Program-made: the position numbers and the translations under genes
Part shown: piece by piece, positions 10,339 to 21,059 of the stretch
How the letters are laid out: each line of letters begins with the position of its first letter
Numbering within the stretch: the first letter of the stretch is position 1
From: Paramarasmius palmivorus
Lineage: Eukaryota; Basidiomycota; Agaricomycetes; Agaricales; Marasmiaceae
Direction: 5' to 3'
NCBI GenBank assembly: GCA_037176845.1
Contig: JAYKXP010000001.1
Span: 620,001 to 684,000, forward strand
Length of the DNA stretch: 64,000 nt
Notes under the pieces: generated by a model
The model's database searches: none
Told to the model about the DNA's origin: nothing
What the model saw: the letters and a program-made list of their open reading frames with translations, nothing else

Positions 10339-12540
10339 TCATCTCCTCTTATACCTTCCATTAGCGCTCATCGCCTCTTTTTCAACCTGGTTGCGCTTCT
10401 GCTGGTGCATCTCATTTGCCTTCTGATTAATGGCAACTGCCTCCTGCGTATCTGGGAAGCCTATATCCCAATATCCCGGTGGCGTCTTGCCACGGGCCCA
10501 ACGGAAACGATGGCGAGATATCGCTTGTTTATGTGACTCGATGCCGCTTCTATCAGGCGAAGGAGGAGGCGAGGCATGACGTTTCCCCGTGGTGTGCTGT
10601 TTATGTCGATGGTTGCAGTGCTTTGTCTTCTTGGTCGGTGAAGCTGTGGGAGAGCGCCAGCGTGGCTGTTGGAGTCGTGGAGGCATGGGTCCGATACGTT
10701 CGTAGTACTAGCCCGTGCATGAGCAGATGAATTAAAGGAAACGGTGATGTTACGAACCTCTCGGCAATCTTCACAATCACCTGCAGCTAACTTTTTCCTA
10801 CTCTCCCTTCCTCGCACGACTTCGTCGTACTCATAGCCGAGGCCGTCATTCTGCTCTCGGTTGATTTCATACAACTCGTTAAGGGTTTTGTCTTGTTCGC
10901 CACTACGCTTGAGCTTTAGTACAGCTATCATCTCTCGAAAGCTTTGCACTTACGTTGAATGTCGCGCATATCTTCCTCTACCTTTGTAGGCGGAATAGTC
11001 ATCCAAATTCTTAGCGCGACTAGTAGACGGTACGGAGGCCGGCGCAACAGGTGGTGGCATCTCTCTATTCCGCGATCGTGAACGTTTCCCAGCAAACGCA
11101 TCCTCTGCTCTGCCCACTGACATGGATAACCTCGTGGTAAAGTTCTCCTTGCTATTGTCTGGTGTCGAAGACCTCCTTTGCCTTACCCTTGTCATTGGAA
11201 GATGGAGTATCAGCAGGAGGTCGGTGTACGTCCGCTTCGCTGACTCTCCTTCGTTTCCGGGATGATGAAGAGGGCGAAGTTTGAGGTGAACTTGCTGGAC
11301 TTTCATCAAAAGGATTTGCTCCAGGTACGGCAAACGTCGGTGGTATCCCCTGTGTTCGCTTCAAGTAGAGTGGTTGTTTGGGTGCGGGAGATATACGGGT
11401 GTGGACAGGCGATTTTTGGAAACGATCTGGAGACACGTTTACTATGGAAGTCGTCAGTAGGGACATCTGCGATATAAGTCTAACAGGTAGTACTTACGAG
11501 GTTCCTTGGGCTGTTCTGTCCGGAATCGCAGATGTCAAGACGCCGTCGAATTGTGTCTCGTCTTCCGTATCGGATGAACCAGCTGAAATCTGGGATCTGA
11601 TTTTAGAGGGAGACGCTAGCGGAGAAGATGGTCGTAGAGTGGATGAGAGAGGAGTTAATGGAGAAGTCCCGAACTTTAGAGTCGACTTTGTCACATTAGC
11701 TCGGGTCGTCGGTGTCAAGGGTGAAGTATAGCGACTCCTTTTGGAAGGGGTTGACGGTACACTAGCTTTGATTGGAGATACGTCGTCAAAGTCTGGAAGG
11801 TCGAGAACTATCCATAGTGATTAGGAAATAGAAATCTCCTTATTTTGTAAAACTCACCCTTCTCATCACTGGCGTCTTGACCGAGGGCGCCAACGCGTTT
11901 GATCCTGCGCATGTAGGTCAAGGCCGCATACTTCATTCTCTTGTTACTATCGTCGATCTTTGAGGCCTTGGTCTTCATCATAAATCCACCTTCGCCACTT
12001 CTTGAAACCTCTGGTATTCACGAAGGTGCTTAGCAGTCGCTTCGGTATGGGCATTCGCCAGCTGGTCGTATTTTTGTTCCAGTAAACGCCTCTCCATTTC
12101 GAGCTGAAGTATTCGATCAGAGCGAGACTCGGCATCCCTATGGAACGAACGTCAATGTTTTGGTGAATCGAAATAAGTATGAAACGCACTGCTTCAAAGA
12201 ATCATTTTCGTCTCTCATAGCCTGAAATTTTTCTTCGTACCCGTCCTTCAGTGCCTTCAGTTCACTCTTGAGGGCTTCATTCTGCTCGAGACAGTCCCTA
12301 TACTTTCACATTATCGGAGCTCTCGATGTGGAGTTGTGCTTGTTTGACAGTCTCAAAACCGAGAGACCGGACGAGGTGTAAACAGTTGTTCCGTTCGTTG
12401 AAGAGTTCTGTAGACAACTCGTCGTATGCTCGCCGCCACTTTGCTGCCTTTGCATCTCTAGCCTCAAGCTCCTTCTCATATTTCTGTTCGATTATCTTGT
12501 CTCTTTCTCGCAATTCAGAGCTCGTGATAGCTTCGTCCAT
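10339..12540 (-). CDS. ctp1: Ctp1/Sae2/CtIP DNA-end resection factor
   Basis: The C-terminal exons carry the family hallmark. The block DCEDCREYYERIGPMP forms across an intron, the zinc-binding-type CxxC of the SAE2 domain. It is followed by KQAISRHRFRWARGKTPPG and YWDIGFPDTQE, the conserved R-H-R / TPP-x-[FY]-W / FP core. The protein starts at the ATG at 12540 (MDEAITSSELRERDKII), with a heptad-like coiled coil in the first exons, as expected for a tetramerising CtIP-type N-terminus. The middle is Ser/Pro-rich and probably phosphorylated. The role is to activate the Mre11-Rad50-Nbs1 nuclease for 5' resection at double-strand breaks. Three single-base frame breaks are needed, near 12,300, 12,010 and 11,160; the reading is otherwise consistent. 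Identity is confident, exact length is not. Confidence 0.82.
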
Positions 12541-12769
12541 GAGCAGATCGTAAGACAGCTGGGCCAAGGAGTGGTGACGATGCCAGAAGAATGACGGAGC
12601 GGAAGCAAAAGGATTACTGCTGAGTTTTAAATGAGTGCGACGCGTCGTTGACTGGAACGTGACCTCGATGCACGACGCGTGACACGCATGTGCCAATAGC
12701 ATTAGGACAACAAAGCCAGATACCGTCTCTCGCATTGTAAGATGTAGGTATGTACATTAAGCATATATT

Positions 12770-13629
12770 CTATTCCTTCTTCACGTATCTACCCGCCTGG
12801 TGCCACCATAAGTTTTCTTCAGGTTCACCCGGCTTCCCCCACGACTTGCCTTCCTTCCAAACCGAGATTTTCTCACCGTTGTCCGCTATATCCTCCATTT
12901 GCTCGACCCATAGATGCGACGGTCGATCCAACCGACACCCATCGAGAAGAACACCCCAAACAGGCGCCCAGAAACGTTGCCACCACGCAACATCACGTCT
13001 GGGACTGAGTACATGTTCGTAGAAAAGGATCTGACCGCCCGGCCTCAAGACATCTCGTACGAGTTTTTGTACGGTGATTTCTGGATCAGGGATCGTGCAT
13101 ATGGTCAGGACTGAGATGATGGTGTCAACAGGATGCGGCCCACGGTCCATTAGCTTTAGTATGGACGTGGTGTCTTCTGCGTAACAGGAGAGAAGAATGA
13201 AGGATCCGTCTGCTTCGGTGTACCCTGCTTCGTTCGCTTTTTGACGAATTAATGGGTGCATGCGAGCGTTGGGTTCTAGAGCAACATAAGTCTTGACTTT
13301 ATTGCGATCCAAGTAATTGACAGTGTGTCCATGACCTATGTTCAAAACAGTGTGTTTGGACAGCCCGTACCAACAAAAGCTGCATGCCTACCTGCACCCA
13401 AGTCCAGCACAACACCATATGCATTTTGTGTAATTAGAGCTTCCTTCACAGGTCTTCCATTTTCATCTGTTCCATCGGCGAAACCAGTCCAGACGTACGC
13501 CATGAATATCCGCGATATCTTGAAGAATAGGGTCGGATCTTGCCAGATATCGCGAAGTGTTGGAAGGAAGGCTAGCCTGACCGCCCTGGCCATTTCAGGG
13601 ATAATGCAGAATGCGGCAGTCAGTTGCAT
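12770..13629 (-). CDS. Class I SAM-dependent methyltransferase (METTL7-like)
   Basis: Two exons splice at 13,331-13,391 or so to create the SAM-binding motif I LDLGAGHGHTVNYLD across the junction. It is followed by the acidic strand end ALEPNARMHP, TIISVLTICTIPDPE (motif II region) and LRPGGQILFYEH, all typical of the methyltransferase-11 fold and closest in wording to METTL7-type fungal proteins. The start at 13629 (MQLTAAFCII) begins just before a hydrophobic segment that could anchor the enzyme to a membrane or lipid droplet; a longer upstream frame to 13791 is possible. The end is ...AGRYVKKE. The substrate is unknown. No frame breaks were found. Confidence 0.78.
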
Positions 13630-14591
13630 GGTTAACGTGACGTGTAGAGTGGTCCTGGGTGGATGACTCGAGGATGACTGTAAGAATTCAAAGAGAGCCG
13701 CACCGAAGCCGGACTCGGAAGCTTCCGACTCCCTTTCGACTTGCTCTATTACCTCACTGATACTTACCAGCTGCAGCATGCAAAATGTCAAAACTCTTGA
13801 GAAACCCCGGCATTTTATACAAGATTTAACTCAAGGTCGAAGAAGGTCGAGGTCGCAGCTGCTGCGCAATCTGGGTTCGTGACGTGAAACTTTCTCAAAC
13901 TCCTTGAAGTGTCCTGAACTGAAGTTGCGATACTCCGCCTCTGACGCACACCGAACAACGTCCACAAGAATGCATCAGCATCGGCCATGATTGCATCGGA
14001 TTTCTGTAGACAACCCGCACACATCCCTCAGGCCCATGACTTCAGGTGCGCGATCACCAAACCTCTTGTTCGCCTCACATCTTGTTCGTCTCTTTGTAGA
14101 TGCACATGCAACTCGTGTCGACGTCGAAGAATGAATGATCAATCCAAGCACCAAGGCGCTCTGGGCATACTTTTTGTCGTCACACGAGCAATCCCCCTCC
14201 GTTCCTTAGACTTCTTCGACTCGGAACAGCGGCATCAGTCAACATTAGGCCACACCAGGAATCACTTCAAACCGACTTTGAACTGCCGATTGAAACTCAG
14301 GCTTGTCAAGCTCTCATTCACTGCCCACGTTTGTTATTTTCCACATGGTTATCCGTGCAGTTTCATCTCGAACAACTCAAAATCGTCTTGGCTAAACTCC
14401 CGCTCTAACGCACGTTTATTTATAATTCGCCATACCTTGTGGCGGGCCTGCTTCGATTCAGACTATCACCGGTGTCCGACGCAAAGTTCTGATGTATCAC
14501 ACTATCAAAGTGTCACTACCTGTCCCTGGGGGCTACTTAGCGCTATAAGAGCGGCTAGCACTCGGTCGTCAACTTCTGGGTCTCTTCCTTC
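13630..14591. other. Divergent intergenic region
   Basis: About 960 bases between the divergent methyltransferase and phytase-like genes. A forward open frame (13987-14694) crosses the region, but its composition is poor and it overlaps the true start of the next gene, so I do not call it. Nothing else seen. Confidence 0.5.
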
Positions 14592-16475
14592 ATGGCCTTC
14601 CACAAGATCTCCTTGGTGGCAGCTGCCACCATTTCTGCTTACCGCTCTCCCTCTGCACGCCTCTCACCTCGCGCGATGTTTCGGTGAAGCTTGACGGGGT
14701 CAAATACATCAACAAGGGTCTGGTTGGCTTTGGATTCATCCCATCCGATTTCAAAGAGTCGACTGGAGATACCATCGGGGGATATGGAAGTGCTATTGGA
14801 TTCAAACGAGGGACGTGGAAACAGGGAGTGAATGGAACTTTCACAGGTACCCTCGTGGCTCGTCCTGATCGTGGCTACAATGTGTGCGTCCTAATTGAAA
14901 CCGCTACTGGTTGGCTTATTTTAGAACGCGAATACAACAGAGAAACCACCATTGATTATCAATCGCGTCAGCACGAGATTGACTTCGTTCTGACACCGTA
15001 TTATGACTCGAAGGACCTGGATTTCAGCACTGCACAGAAGACGCTTGCAACTCACCTATCAAGAGCACCACTCTCATGTTCGAACGGAACGACACAAAGA
15101 CCACTGGCCTCGATGGTTTGGCAGTCAGACCAGCACAAAGTGGCTTCCCTCAATTGATTGACGCGGATCCGGTCATGCCTATTCCAAGCGCCGACTTTAA
15201 TCACCTGTCCTTGGATGTCGAAGGTCTTGCAGCGGCACCAGATGGCAGGTCAGCACTCAAAGGGTGATTCTTTCCCTAGTCAGGAGCTAACAATACTCTC
15301 TTCTCAGTTACTGGATAAGTGATGAATATGGCCCATACATTTACCGCTTCAGTGCCGACGGACACTTGATCCACACCATACAACCTCCTGCTGCCTTCCT
15401 TCCTATGGACGAGAACGGTGACCTCACCTTCACCTCGGATGACGACCCTGCGACGGGTAGAGCAGCTAACTCCGGTATGTTTAGGATACCTATCTATCCT
15501 GATGCGTCTAAGTACTCATCGTCTCCCAGGTTTTGAAGGGCTGACCCTTGATTACGACAGCAAAATCCTCTATGCGATGCTCCAGGCAGCCACAATTCAA
15601 GATGGGGGAGACGACAAGTCCACGTCAAGCTTTACTCGGCTCGTTGCGTACGATGTATCGGACGACACTAAACGCCCGGCCCTGGTGGGAGAATGGGTTG
15701 TTCCTTTGCCACGAAGCAACAGTAAAGGAAACACGCGCAAATGCAGTGAGATTCTATTTGTGAGCAAGAATGTATTCTTTGCACTTTCGAGGGATGGAGA
15801 TGGTCGTGGCGGTGATGAAACAGAATCCAAGTACAAGTGAGACAGGGTCCTTCTACTCCTGATTCTCATGCTCTGACACTTGCTTGGTCCAGGCAAGCCG
15901 ATCTTTTCAGTATTCGCGAAGGCAACCGACATCCACGGTACCAAGTACGATGACCCAGCCAACCCTGTGGCTCCCAAGGGGAAATTGGATAAGAGCATAA
16001 CGCCTGCCACGTACGTTTCCTTTGTGGACTATATTGATGACGACCAGCTTGCCAGGTTTGGGCTCCATAATGGTGCGTAGCATATGCTTAGTTCACATAT
16101 ACACCCACAAATCAGCTTCTTTCGTCCAGGTGGTGATGATGACGAGACGCTGATAGTTGGAAAATGGGAATCGTTGGCACTTGCCCCCGCAGGTGACCCA
16201 TCATTCCCCGATGACTATTTCCTCTTCACTGCAGTGCGTTACGTATTTTTATCTTGTTTCTTGATATTTGACGAAACTCGCAAACCATCTAGGCTGACAA
16301 CGACTTCATAAGCACCCATGGCGTCTCGCTGGGCGTACCTTTTGACGCAGGTAAAGACGTGGATAATCAAATGTTCGTTTTTCGTGTGACGCTGCCCAGT
16401 GTTGCGCAAGGAAGCGTCGAGCGAGCGTTAGGAATAAGCTTCCGAATCGGGATAAGTTGTAAATGTACATATTGA
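14592..16475 (+). CDS. Secreted phytase-like domain protein (PF13449 type)
   Basis: The start MAFHKISLVAAATIS leads into a hydrophobic signal peptide. The mature part has blocks typical of the esterase-like activity of phytase family: KYINKGLVGFGFIPSDF, RQHEIDFVLTPYY, FNHLSLDVEGLAAAPDG then YWISDEYGPYIYRFSADG, and GFEGLTLDYDSKILYAMLQ. Introns fit near 15,257-15,307, 15,476-15,530, 15,837-15,893, 16,073-16,129 and 16,234-16,291. The protein probably folds as a beta-propeller and acts outside the cell; its real substrate is not established for fungal members. Frame breaks occur near 14,637, as two single-base insertions between 15,045 and 15,067, and near 15,915, each flanked by well-conserved sequence, so indel errors are likely. 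The stop I chose lies at 16473-16475; an earlier end is possible. Confidence 0.75.
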
Positions 16476-16913
16476 CAGTCTACAGAGTAAAAATTGACAG
16501 GAAGAAGGGTTAGCGTGGTCGAAACTTGAATCGGACATTCCTTGGCAACTCAGGCCGAAGTGTGTGATCTGTCATTAGAGGCTGCAAAAGAGCTCTCGAA
16601 GGATAGGAAAGACATTCCCTATCACAACTGCAGAGTACTAGAGTACCTCTGTGCAAAAGAGATGTATTCGATATAGTAGCGAAGGATAGGAAATAAATTG
16701 CCTATCAGTGTTACTCAAAGTCTTATCTGAATGGAGCGGAATCTCCGGGTTCTCCTTTACACTAGCGCTTAGCGAGATGGCGTATGCACAGATCTAATCA
16801 CAGGAACGGACCCCGATAGGACTGTCTGTTCCGGGGTAACGGCACAGACACTTTTTAAAATTGACGAATGGTTTAAGCTCTTCCCCACCTTTGGATCCTC
16901 ACCCTTCTGTCCA
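16476..16913 (+). other. Intergenic region, promoter of the Dal5-like permease
   Basis: This 438-base gap holds the 5' flank of the permease. Two similar GAAGGATAGGAAA stretches (about 16,598 and 16,679), each followed by short AT-rich sequence, might be regulatory half-repeats. No gene seen. Confidence 0.35.
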
Positions 16914-19103
16914 AATGTCTTCCAAGGAACCCTCAGTGACGGAGAAGAGGTCCCTCGACGACGTTGCTGTTCTCGACAAGGAACGCAATGGAGAGGATGT
17001 GCTTGCCGAATCGGACTACACCGAGGAGCAGTACAAGCAAATCCTTAGGAAAATTGTACGCATTCACGACCTCGTCCTACATGGCTGAACCACTGACGCT
17101 GTATCATGTACTAGGATCGATACCTACTACCTCTCATGTGGGTTGCGTATGGGGTCCAGCAAGCCGACAAGACTGGTATTTCGACGCAAGCTGTCTTTGG
17201 AATCCGTGAAGACACAGGTCTTGTTGGGCAACAGTTTTCCTGGTGAGTTGCCCGTTGTTCTCAAAGACTCCCGTGACTAATCCTTCATCAGGCTTTCAAC
17301 GTGAGTTGTTTCTTGGAGTCCCTGACAAAACCATATTAAACCATTGTTAGAATTTTCTACCTCGCCTATATGTTCGTACCTTCAGACCTCTACCCTATTC
17401 CCCACCATGCTAAAGCCATTTATCAGGATCTTCGAGTTCCCCAGCAGCTACATGATGCAGCGTGTATCCGTCGGAAAAACCCTTTCGGTGCTTATGTTCC
17501 TTTGGGGCATTATCGTGCTTTGCACTGGGTTTGGTAATGTTCTCGATGTTGCAGCCTCGACCCTATGCCTGACGTTCTGGTTCTCTCTTTCAGCGCGCAA
17601 TTTCGCCGATCTCATGGCATTGCGATTTCTCCAAGGAGCATTTGAATGTACCATTTCGCCATCGTTCCTTCTCATCATTGCAACCTGGTACAAGACGCAG
17701 GAGCACTCGCTGTATGTCACCGTTCTTTGTTGGTGATTGGTTTGAGTTAAATGTTCGTAGGCGGTCAATCATATGGGGAACAGCCAACGCTGGTTTCGGT
17801 ATCATCACCAACTTGTGTATGTACGCCATAGGACTTCACGCACAGAGACATGGCGGTCTCGCCGCATGGAAGGGGTGAGTACCCCGTCACCTTGAACCAA
17901 TTTCCAAATTCTGATATTATGCTGTCAATCCACCAGAATCTCATTCTTCCTTGGCGCTATCACAATCGTACTTTCCGTCTTCTGTTGGTTCTTACTCGGT
18001 ACTCCCCGAGAAGTGTCCTGGATATCACCCGAAGAACGCCGAATCGTTCAAGCTCGAATCGTCAACAACCGCACAGGAACTGACGCTCAGAAACGTCGTG
18101 AATGGAAAAAGGATCAGATTATCGAAGCCTTCACCGACCCCTCAACCTGGTTCCTTTTCTGTAGCCAAATCCTCGCTGCGCTGCCCAATGGTGGTGTGAC
18201 CTCGGTGCGTATTGGATATCGAAAAGCTCATCCACACAATCTGATGAAAAGGCGGACAGTTCGGTAATTTGGTGTACAAGAGCTTCGGTTTTACCTCGCT
18301 GGAGACCGTACTCTACAACATTCCTCGAGACGGTGCCTCCATAATTTGGTTCCTGTTTGTTGGCTGGGCATCTTCACGCTACCCTAATATTCGTTTCTTC
18401 CTGATGGTGCGCCTCCATTCCCTACCGCTTGCAATACAATCTGACAAGTGTAAAGCTCTTTGCCATTCTCCCAGGGTTCATCGGCATGTTAGCCATGGCC
18501 CTCTTGCCCGATGACCTTAGCTACAGGTGGATCAAGTTTGGAATGTTCCTGATGGTGTGTCTGCTTTCGCATTGATCTGCATTTTTATTCCATGATTAAC
18601 CTCCTTCTAGACGATGACTGTGAATGTAAACGGCCTCATGCTTTGGCTCTTCATTCCCTCGAATATTGCAGGACGGACTAAAAAGTCCATTGTTTCAAGT
18701 ATTCTGTTCGTAGGATACTGCACAGGCAATGCTGCAGGATCTCAATTCTTCAGAGCCAAGGACGCTCCGAGATATGTCCCTGCTATCATCGCTTGCGCAA
18801 TATGCCTGGCCCTCCAATGTGAGTGCTTGTACCTTACCCATAGACTTCAGCGTTAACCATTCTTCTGATTAGTCTTATTCATCTTGTCTTGGAGATTCTA
18901 CCTCGTTTTCCTCAACCGATCTAGAGAGGCAGCGGCAGCTGCACAAGGGCTGACACCTGAAAAGGTGAAAGGAACTTGGTGCGCTGAATGCCGAACAGGA
19001 CATGACCGACAAACAAAATCCTCACTTCCGTAAGTCCGTCGGACTATCCTCTACCCATGGATGGAGATATTAACGAGAAACCTCTGTAGGGTACACTTAT
19101 TGA
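16914..19103 (+). CDS. Major facilitator permease, Dal5/allantoate permease type
   Basis: The start MSSKEPSVTEKRS precedes a cytosolic N-terminus and ILRKIDRYLLPLMWVAYGVQ, the typical opening of the anion:cation symporter family (Dal5, Tna1 and relatives). QADKTGISTQAVFGIREDTG, WLSTIFYLAYM, LRFLQGAFECTISPSF and WKKDQIIEAFTDPSTWFLF follow. These proteins carry allantoate, ureidosuccinate, nicotinate or dipeptides across the plasma membrane; the substrate cannot be read from sequence. The gene has many introns and two very small exons (17292-17300, 9 bases; 17351-17371, 21 bases). A one-base insertion near 18,965 in an A run shifts the last exon; in the shifted frame the tail ALNAEQDMTDKQNPHFR appears, as expected for the family, and the final exon then ends at 19103. 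The 3' end is therefore inferred. Confidence 0.85.
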
Positions 19104-19478
19104 GCGGCTTGCCTCAAACCTACAGAAAGCTCTTGTCTGTACTCTTCAGGTCAACGTCAAGGCCTTGTGCGGGAGCATAGAATTATGGATACCATAATAG
19201 TTGATCTTACGGTGTTGTTCAGCTGCGAATTGTATTTTTAGGGCTATGTCAAGGATTTATCACACATTAATCTCAACGCCTTTCGGGTTCCCCTCAGATC
19301 GAAATCGAAGGTGCATCGCGTCATTTGAAAGGAACAGGCAAGGAATGCCACTGCAACCAAATGAGAATATCCAAGAACTAGAGTACAAGGTCCAAAATAC
19401 AGTAAGACGAAATATACTTGATAGTTTAGTCAGGTCGACATACATACTACGGTGCCTCACACCCTCAAACTCGAGCTG
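19104..19478. other. Convergent intergenic region
   Basis: A 375-base gap between the 3' ends of the permease and PEX19. No supported feature seen. Confidence 0.45.
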
Positions 19479-20716
19479 TCATGCAATTGTGCAATTGTCA
19501 GGCAAACCCTCAGCACCCGAGACCAAAGCCTGGAGGCAATGGCCCCATCACCTCTTCAGGCGGCGTTCCGTGAGATTGAAGCTGTGAAGCTAACCGTTAG
19601 CAGGTGTAAATGAAAACAGCGTTTGAAAAACAACCTCTCCCATGAGATCCACAATCTCTTTCGAAGTTTCGGTATTCTTGTCATCGTAATCCGGCTTCTC
19701 ATAGATAGCAATAATCTTCCGTACGGCGACTAGCTGAGCTTCGTATTGTTCTTTTTCTGTGGCGCTTAGCGGTTTCGGGGGATTTGCAAGGTATGGAGGA
19801 TACTAGGGCAGTGTGTTAGTTATTTTGTAAATTTAGACGAGAGAGACGAACATTATCGCTGAGTTCCTTCAACGGAGGATACAAAATATCCTTGCTCATC
19901 AGGTGACCCATGACATTCTCGAGGAATCCATTGAATTCAGGGTCATCTTCGTTGTCGAGGCCAAGATCCTGAAGTGATTCCAAAAGACCTTCGAGTGTAT
20001 CTGGGGCCCCAGCGGATGACCCAGCCTAAGTTGCGTTGAGAACGATACGGTGGAAGATATGACATTTAAACATACTTTCAAATTAGATTCGCTTTCCTTT
20101 AACTTATCCATCGTTTGCTTGATTTTTGACTGGAAGTCTCCGGAATTATTTGGTCCCTCAGACCTGCTAGCAGTGTTGTCTTCCGAAACATCTTCGCCCG
20201 TCATTCCGTTCATGCCTTCAACTAACATGGCTTCCCATGCAGCTTTCATTATCCTTTGTGCTTCTTTTTCCTTGTCTTCTTCGGTCTCCGGCCCGCCACT
20301 CTTCGTAGATGACTCGCCTTCGGTGACTAGCTCTTTCATCAGCTCTTCCATATTTTTCGCCAACTCCCTCGCAAACTCGTCGGACAAAGCGGCTTCGTCA
20401 AGCTTCGTTTGTCGTATCTAAACCAGAGTTGAGAACTCCGGAACCTGGTATTGATACGGGTGGGTGATCTACTCTCGTGTTGTCCTCTTCCGACCAAAAC
20501 CGGACTTTCCGGAGCTCGCGTTTGGAGGAGGCGCCGACGACTTGGTGGGTGGATTGAATTCCGATAAGACATCTAATGAGCATGACGGGAGATGCTATCA
20601 GAATGTTTCCAATGTAGTTCACGAATAGGTTGCGCACCGTCAAGCTCATCGAGATCATCGTCTTCATCTACAAGATGTTGAGCTGTAGGCTTCACTTTTT
20701 CCAGAGGTTCAGACAT
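19479..20716 (-). CDS. PEX19: Peroxisomal biogenesis factor PEX19
   Basis: The first exon starts MSEPLEKVKPTAQHLVDEDD. After one intron the text runs DVLSEFNPPTKSS and later LSDEFARELAKNMEELMKE, then an acidic linker, EGLLESLQDLGLDNEDDPE, a helical block (FLENVMGHLMSKDILYPPL) and YPPYLANPPKPLSATEKEQY, which together identify PEX19, the cytosolic chaperone and import receptor for peroxisomal membrane proteins. Helices in the C-terminal half bind membrane-protein targeting signals, and the N-terminus docks on PEX3. The protein should end in a farnesylation box: in the +1 frame the last exon ends PDNCTIA-stop, while the strict frame stops earlier after GFGLGC. Other one-base breaks lie near 20,490 and 20,410. 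The intended protein is clear but the sequence as given is broken in several places. Confidence 0.85.
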
Positions 20717-21059
20717 TCTTTCTTGCCAGGACGAGACAGTCGCAAAGATATTTTCGTCGAATGGGCGAATTTAGTATCCTTGCTCGCGGGTGGGTGTTCG
20801 TACAGGTGGTGGGAGGAAGAGAACAAGGCACGGGTGAGACGCCCGTGATGATGATCACAGGCCTCTTCAACGCCAACAACACACGTGAAATCACGGCCAT
20901 ACCATTCAGCTGCAAAAACATGTGTACTACTTCAAGAGTAATTTAGAGTAAGTATCTAAATATGATGCTAGGATAACTACGTGAGTTTTATGGTATCGTG
21001 CCAGTACATACTGTCATTGTCAAGTCATTGTTCATCCGACATCGTGAATTTTATGTCCG
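20717..21059. other. Intergenic region, PEX19 promoter
   Basis: This 343-base gap is the 5' flank of PEX19 and the 3' flank of the reverse-strand transporter. A forward frame at 20761-20946 has no support. Nothing else seen. Confidence 0.4.

Noticed and set aside
13987..14694. Forward frame of 235 codons
   Set aside because: Overlaps the true signal peptide of the phytase-like gene in another frame, is Cys/Ser/Arg-rich and has no domain.
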